DNA from: Paenibacillus_AB hodogayensis
GTDB lineage: Bacteria; Bacillota; Bacilli; Paenibacillales; NBRC-103111
NCBI RefSeq assembly: GCF_039536325.1
Contig: NZ_BAAAYO010000001.1
Location: 1,302,001-1,366,000, forward strand
DNA: 64,000 bases
Direction: 5' to 3'
The position numbers were made by a program, and so were the translations under genes. Positions 61,095 to 64,000 of this stretch are shown here, in pieces. Position 1 is the first letter of the stretch. Each line of letters starts with the position of its first letter. The notes beneath the pieces were generated by a model. The model was not told the DNA's origin and ran no database searches. It was given only the letters and a program-made list of their open reading frames with translations.

Positions 61095-62099
61095 TCATTC
61101 GTAGGGAACGGGCAGTTCTTTGCCGGCTTCCGCCGACGTGCCGGTCGTCTCCAGCACCGCGATGACCCGCCGCGTCTGCTCCGGCTTCACCTCGAGCTCC
61201 GCGCCGTTCATCAGATGATCGGCGATATTGCGGTAGTACGCCATCGGCTGGCTCGGTACGTACGGAATTTTGCTTTCGACCTGGACGCCATTCTCCTCGG
61301 TGTGCAGTGTCAGCTGTCCGTCGCCGTTGTCCACGACGGCGCCCTTCGTCCCGAGAAAGCGGCGGGCCGCCTTGCCGATCCGGGCGATCGAGGATTGCTG
61401 CACATGGGCGAACGCGCCGTTCTCGAAGGAGAGGATGCAGTCGATATGATCCTCGTTCGTCGTTTCATGCCAGACGCGGTTTTGCACGAATCCGCGAACG
61501 GAACGAATCGGCCCCGGCACGGTGCGGAGCAGCCAGTCGACGTAGTGCGCCCCCCAATCGTAGAACGCGCCTCCGGATAGCTGTTTATCGGAACGCCACC
61601 AGTCGCGCGGACGCTGATAGGAACCGAAAAACATCTCGACATGAAAAATATCGCCCAATACCCCTTTGCCGATCAAATCCTGCAGCGTCAAAAACCAGTC
61701 GTCCCATCTGCGGTTATGGTATACGCTCAGCATCAGTCCTTTTTGTGCCGCCAGACGGACGAGCTCATCCGCCTCCTCGGCATGGATGCACATCGGCTTC
61801 TCCACGATGCAATGTTTCCCGCTTGCCAGTATTCGCTTGGCGAGCTCCGCATGCGTGTTATGGGGAGTAATGACCGTAACGAGGTCCAAATCGTCCTGCG
61901 CCAGCAGCTCCGCTACATCGGTATAAGTGCGGATGCCAGGGAAGTCTTGGCTGGCCTGCTCCGCTCTTGCCGGGTCCAGATCGCAGGCGGCGGCGAATTC
62001 GAAACCGGCCTCCATCATTTGCCGAGCATGCGCCATGCCCATGTTGTACGCTCCGCCGTATCCGATTACGGCGCTTTTCCATACCCGTTCGCTTGCCAT
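61095..62099 (-). CDS. Gfo/Idh/MocA-family NAD(P)-dependent oxidoreductase
   Basis: A 334-residue dehydrogenase with an N-terminal Rossmann fold (VIGYGGAYNMGMAHARQM), the EKPM motif (catalytic Lys), and the C-terminal alpha/beta substrate domain with GGAFYDWGAHYVDWLL (conserved Asp/His). Such enzymes oxidise sugars or inositol-like polyols. It lies 18 bases after a sugar-binding lipoprotein gene, so it should process the imported sugar. GGAGG precedes the ATG. Confidence 0.9.
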   Translation of the reverse strand: MASERVWKSAVIGYGGAYNMGMAHARQMMEAGFEFAAACDLDPARAEQASQDFPGIRTYTDVAELLAQDDLDLVTVITPHNTHAELAKRILASGKHCIVEKPMCIHAEEADELVRLAAQKGLMLSVYHNRRWDDWFLTLQDLIGKGVLGDIFHVEMFFGSYQRPRDWWRSDKQLSGGAFYDWGAHYVDWLLRTVPGPIRSVRGFVQNRVWHETTNEDHIDCILSFENGAFAHVQQSSIARIGKAARRFLGTKGAVVDNGDGQLTLHTEENGVQVESKIPYVPSQPMAYYRNIADHLMNGAELEVKPEQTRRVIAVLETTGTSAEAGKELPVPYE

Positions 62100-62117
62100 C
62101 GTCTTCCTCCGCCTTCG

Positions 62118-63425
62118 TTATTTGGCTTTAAGCTCGGCAATCTTCTTGGTGAATTCCTCGTCGGCCTGACGGAGCGCCGTATTGATATCGCTTTTGCCGG
62201 TGACGTAGTTCAGCAGTTGATTGCTTGCGCTCGTCACTCCGTCCCGATCGAATGCCGTAACCGGCGGAATGACCGGATACGTTTGGGTAAACAGCGGCTT
62301 GAGGTTTTTGCCTTTGGCAGCAGGATTGTTTTCAAACGCATGCTCCAGCAAGGTCGTGTCCTTCAGCGCGGATACGCGTCCGTTCTTGCTGGCTTCCGCC
62401 TGCACTTCGGGATCGGTGCTCAAATAAGCGATGATCTGGAAGGCCAGATCGCCATGCTTGCTGCCTTGGGGAAGCAGGAAGCCGTCGGAGAACAGGCCGG
62501 CATTGACATTCGGCTTCGCCTTGAGCGTCGGGAATGTGACGACGTCCCAACGGAACCCTTCCTTCTCCGCGGCAACCATGTCGGTGTTTTGCAGCAGCAA
62601 AATATCCGGGAGCATGGCCGTTGTCTTCGCCTTCAAAAATTCGTCTCTCGTGCCGAACGGGCTTTTGAGCGGCTGGTTCGACACGTCGTTAATCCGCTTG
62701 AACAAATCGAACAAAGCTTTCCAGCCGTCGCTCGTGAGCTGCGATTTCTCCGTTTTCGCATCGATAAAAGCAAGCTCGCTTTGCATTTGCAGACGGTTCA
62801 GGGAATACGGCGGACGAAGGCCGACATAGCTCGTATCGCCCTCGGTGCGCGTCAGCTTCTTGCCGAGCTCGATCACTTCATCCCAGTTCATATTGTCCTT
62901 CGGATAAGCGACCCCGAATTTGTCGAATAAGTCTTTGTTGTAGTGCAGGGCGAACGCGAGGACGTTGTACGGCATGTAGAAGATTTGGCCCTGGTCCGAA
63001 TAAGATTTGATATTGTCGATCATTCTGGTATCGTATTTGTTAAAATCGAAGCCGTTCTTCTTCGCTAGCGGCTGCAGGTCGATCGGCACTTTGAGCGGCG
63101 TCAGCATGTTGATGTTGGTCAAGCCGCCCCAGATGATGTCCGGAATCTCGCCGGCTTGCAGCAAATCCTCGATCGTGCTGCCTTTTTGGTTTTTGACCAA
63201 CTCTAGCGTCACGTTCGGGAACTTCTTCTTGACGAACTGGTTGATATATTTCTCGAAATCGTCGAGCACCGTATGGGCGTAAAATTTCAGTGTGACGGGT
63301 TCCGCAGCCTTCGTTGCGGCCGTGTTGCCCGGCGTTGCCGCGCTTTCCGGCTTTTTCTCTCCGCCGCAGGCAGCCGTAGCGGCTGCCATGGCTAGAAGCA
63401 AGGATGCGAGCGCTATTTTCTTCAT
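62118..63425 (-). CDS. Extracellular sugar-binding lipoprotein
   Basis: A 435-residue family-1 solute-binding protein with a lipobox ending TAAC (Cys20) and a Glu/Ala/Thr-rich linker. Motifs FYMPYNVLAFALHYNKDLFDKFG and DNMNWDEVIELGKKLTR are typical, and the C-terminus (DINTALRQADEEF) matches the lipoprotein at 32813. AGGAGG lies upstream of the ATG. Permease genes are not seen; they may lie beyond the right edge. Confidence 0.9.
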   Translation of the reverse strand: MKKIALASLLLAMAAATAACGGEKKPESAATPGNTAATKAAEPVTLKFYAHTVLDDFEKYINQFVKKKFPNVTLELVKNQKGSTIEDLLQAGEIPDIIWGGLTNINMLTPLKVPIDLQPLAKKNGFDFNKYDTRMIDNIKSYSDQGQIFYMPYNVLAFALHYNKDLFDKFGVAYPKDNMNWDEVIELGKKLTRTEGDTSYVGLRPPYSLNRLQMQSELAFIDAKTEKSQLTSDGWKALFDLFKRINDVSNQPLKSPFGTRDEFLKAKTTAMLPDILLLQNTDMVAAEKEGFRWDVVTFPTLKAKPNVNAGLFSDGFLLPQGSKHGDLAFQIIAYLSTDPEVQAEASKNGRVSALKDTTLLEHAFENNPAAKGKNLKPLFTQTYPVIPPVTAFDRDGVTSASNQLLNYVTGKSDINTALRQADEEFTKKIAELKAK

Positions 63426-63449
63426 GGGGTTAAAGCCTCCTGTAACCGC

Positions 63450-64000
63450 TTAGTCGCGGAATGATGGTATGCGATGGAACGTGGTATAGTTGGCGTCGTG
63501 GAAATTGTGGGCGCCGTTCAATGCCGTGCGGGACACGAACAGCAGATCGTCGCCGTCGACGATCCAGTCCACGTACTGGAAGCCGACCTGCCTGTCGTTC
63601 TCGGGCCAGCCGTTGTGCTCGTAATTCAAGATGTCCCGGACGACCTCCCAGCGCTCCATGTCCGCCGAACGGACCAGCGCCAGCACGTTACGCTGACCGG
63701 CATTTGTTCCGGTGACCCGGCTGACCAGGGACCAATATTTGCCCGAGCGCTCGTCGTAATGGACCGTAAACTTGGACATATTGCCGTGGAAATCGATCGT
63801 TTTGCCGAAGACGAGCGGCGCGTCGGGACGTTCCGCATCAGCATACAGCACGATCGTTCTGCCGTAATTCGGAGTGCCGCCGATCGTCTGGTAGCGGGGA
63901 ATGACCGCGAGACGCCCGTCGGGGGCGACAACGGCATTGCCCTCCAGCAAATTCGGCAGCGAGCCGCCGCTGATCGCGCCCGGCCATTGCGGATCATACG
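63450..64000 (-). CDS. Glycosidase/sialidase-like beta-propeller protein (partial, 3' part)
   Basis: The minus-strand frame is open to the window edge (visible start YDPQWPGAISGGSLPNLLEG), so this is the C-terminal 183 codons or so of a longer protein. AVVAPDGRLAVIPRYQT, TVHYDERSGKYWSLVSRVTG, VLALVRSADMERWEVVRDIL and VDGDDLLFVSRTA look like blades of a five-bladed propeller or sialidase-like fold (RSADMERW resembles an Asp-box context). It probably acts on the sugar handled by the neighbouring binding protein and oxidoreductase. Exact family not fixed. Confidence 0.65.
   Translation of the reverse strand, partial: YDPQWPGAISGGSLPNLLEGNAVVAPDGRLAVIPRYQTIGGTPNYGRTIVLYADAERPDAPLVFGKTIDFHGNMSKFTVHYDERSGKYWSLVSRVTGTNAGQRNVLALVRSADMERWEVVRDILNYEHNGWPENDRQVGFQYVDWIVDGDDLLFVSRTALNGAHNFHDANYTTFHRIPSFRD

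Noticed and set aside
1..64000. tRNA, rRNA, insertion sequences or prophage genes
   Set aside because: None recognised; no transposase or integrase motif is seen on either strand.

Overview
The window is chromosomal DNA from an endospore-forming Firmicute with fairly high G+C, most likely Paenibacillaceae (Paenibacillus or Cohnella type). Three things point there: the conserved dnaE-ytrH-ytrI-ytpI-ytoI block at the left end, five tandem YheC/YheD spore-coat ATP-grasp genes, and many sugar-type ABC binding lipoproteins with AraC regulators. Both edges cut genes: dnaE on the left and a glycosidase-like gene on the right. Two runs of N (17112-17178, 30928-30952) interrupt CRISPR arrays.

Layout. 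1-5.4 kb: replication and sporulation housekeeping genes. 5.7-12 kb: five YheC/YheD paralogues in one plus-strand run. 12-16.2 kb: D,D-carboxypeptidase, a 41-residue membrane peptide, an amidohydrolase, an AAC(3)-like acetyltransferase, and an AT-rich NUDIX gene with an orphan CRISPR repeat. 16.4-17.7 kb: CRISPR array 1. 17.8-23.7 kb: a TPM-domain coiled-coil protein and an ECF sigma operon. 23.9-30.1 kb: a sugar ABC transporter with an amidohydrolase, divergent from a flavin monooxygenase. 30.4-41.5 kb: CRISPR arrays 2, 3 and 4, a type I-C interference operon (cas3, cas5c, cas8c, cas7c), a relic of cas1-cas2, and one AraC/binding-lipoprotein pair. 41.6-50.2 kb: a YdaJKLMN-like, c-di-GMP-controlled exopolysaccharide operon. 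50.6-51.5 kb: array 5, with a different repeat. 51.6-64 kb: peptidase T, a VanRS-like two-component pair, an MFS exporter, a keto-acid decarboxylase, a polysaccharide deacetylase, and a second AraC / oxidoreductase / binding-lipoprotein / glycosidase cluster.

The most interesting region is the 568-base gap inside the cas operon, between cas3 and cas5c. It holds (i) a 30-codon ORF with a strong Shine-Dalgarno sequence, its own sigma-A-like promoter and a holin-like-toxin sequence; (ii) upstream on the same strand, a lone degenerate CRISPR repeat followed by a spacer-like segment and a hairpin; and (iii) just before the toxin promoter, a site with a 5'-TTC PAM that matches the first nine bases of the spacer-like segment except base 6, the base type I guides do not pair. 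This is the architecture of a CreTA module: a guide-RNA antitoxin that uses Cascade to silence a toxin and so addicts the cell to its effector genes. Here it would be a type I-C version with a small membrane-protein toxin.

The rest of the CRISPR content fits. The adaptation genes cas4-cas1-cas2 are missing next to the operon, the leader of array 3 is cut off at that point, and a broken cas1 end plus an internally deleted cas2 survive beside array 2. The interference genes remain open and overlapping. All five arrays read on the minus strand, and four keep a leader with the same 45-base inverted-repeat module.
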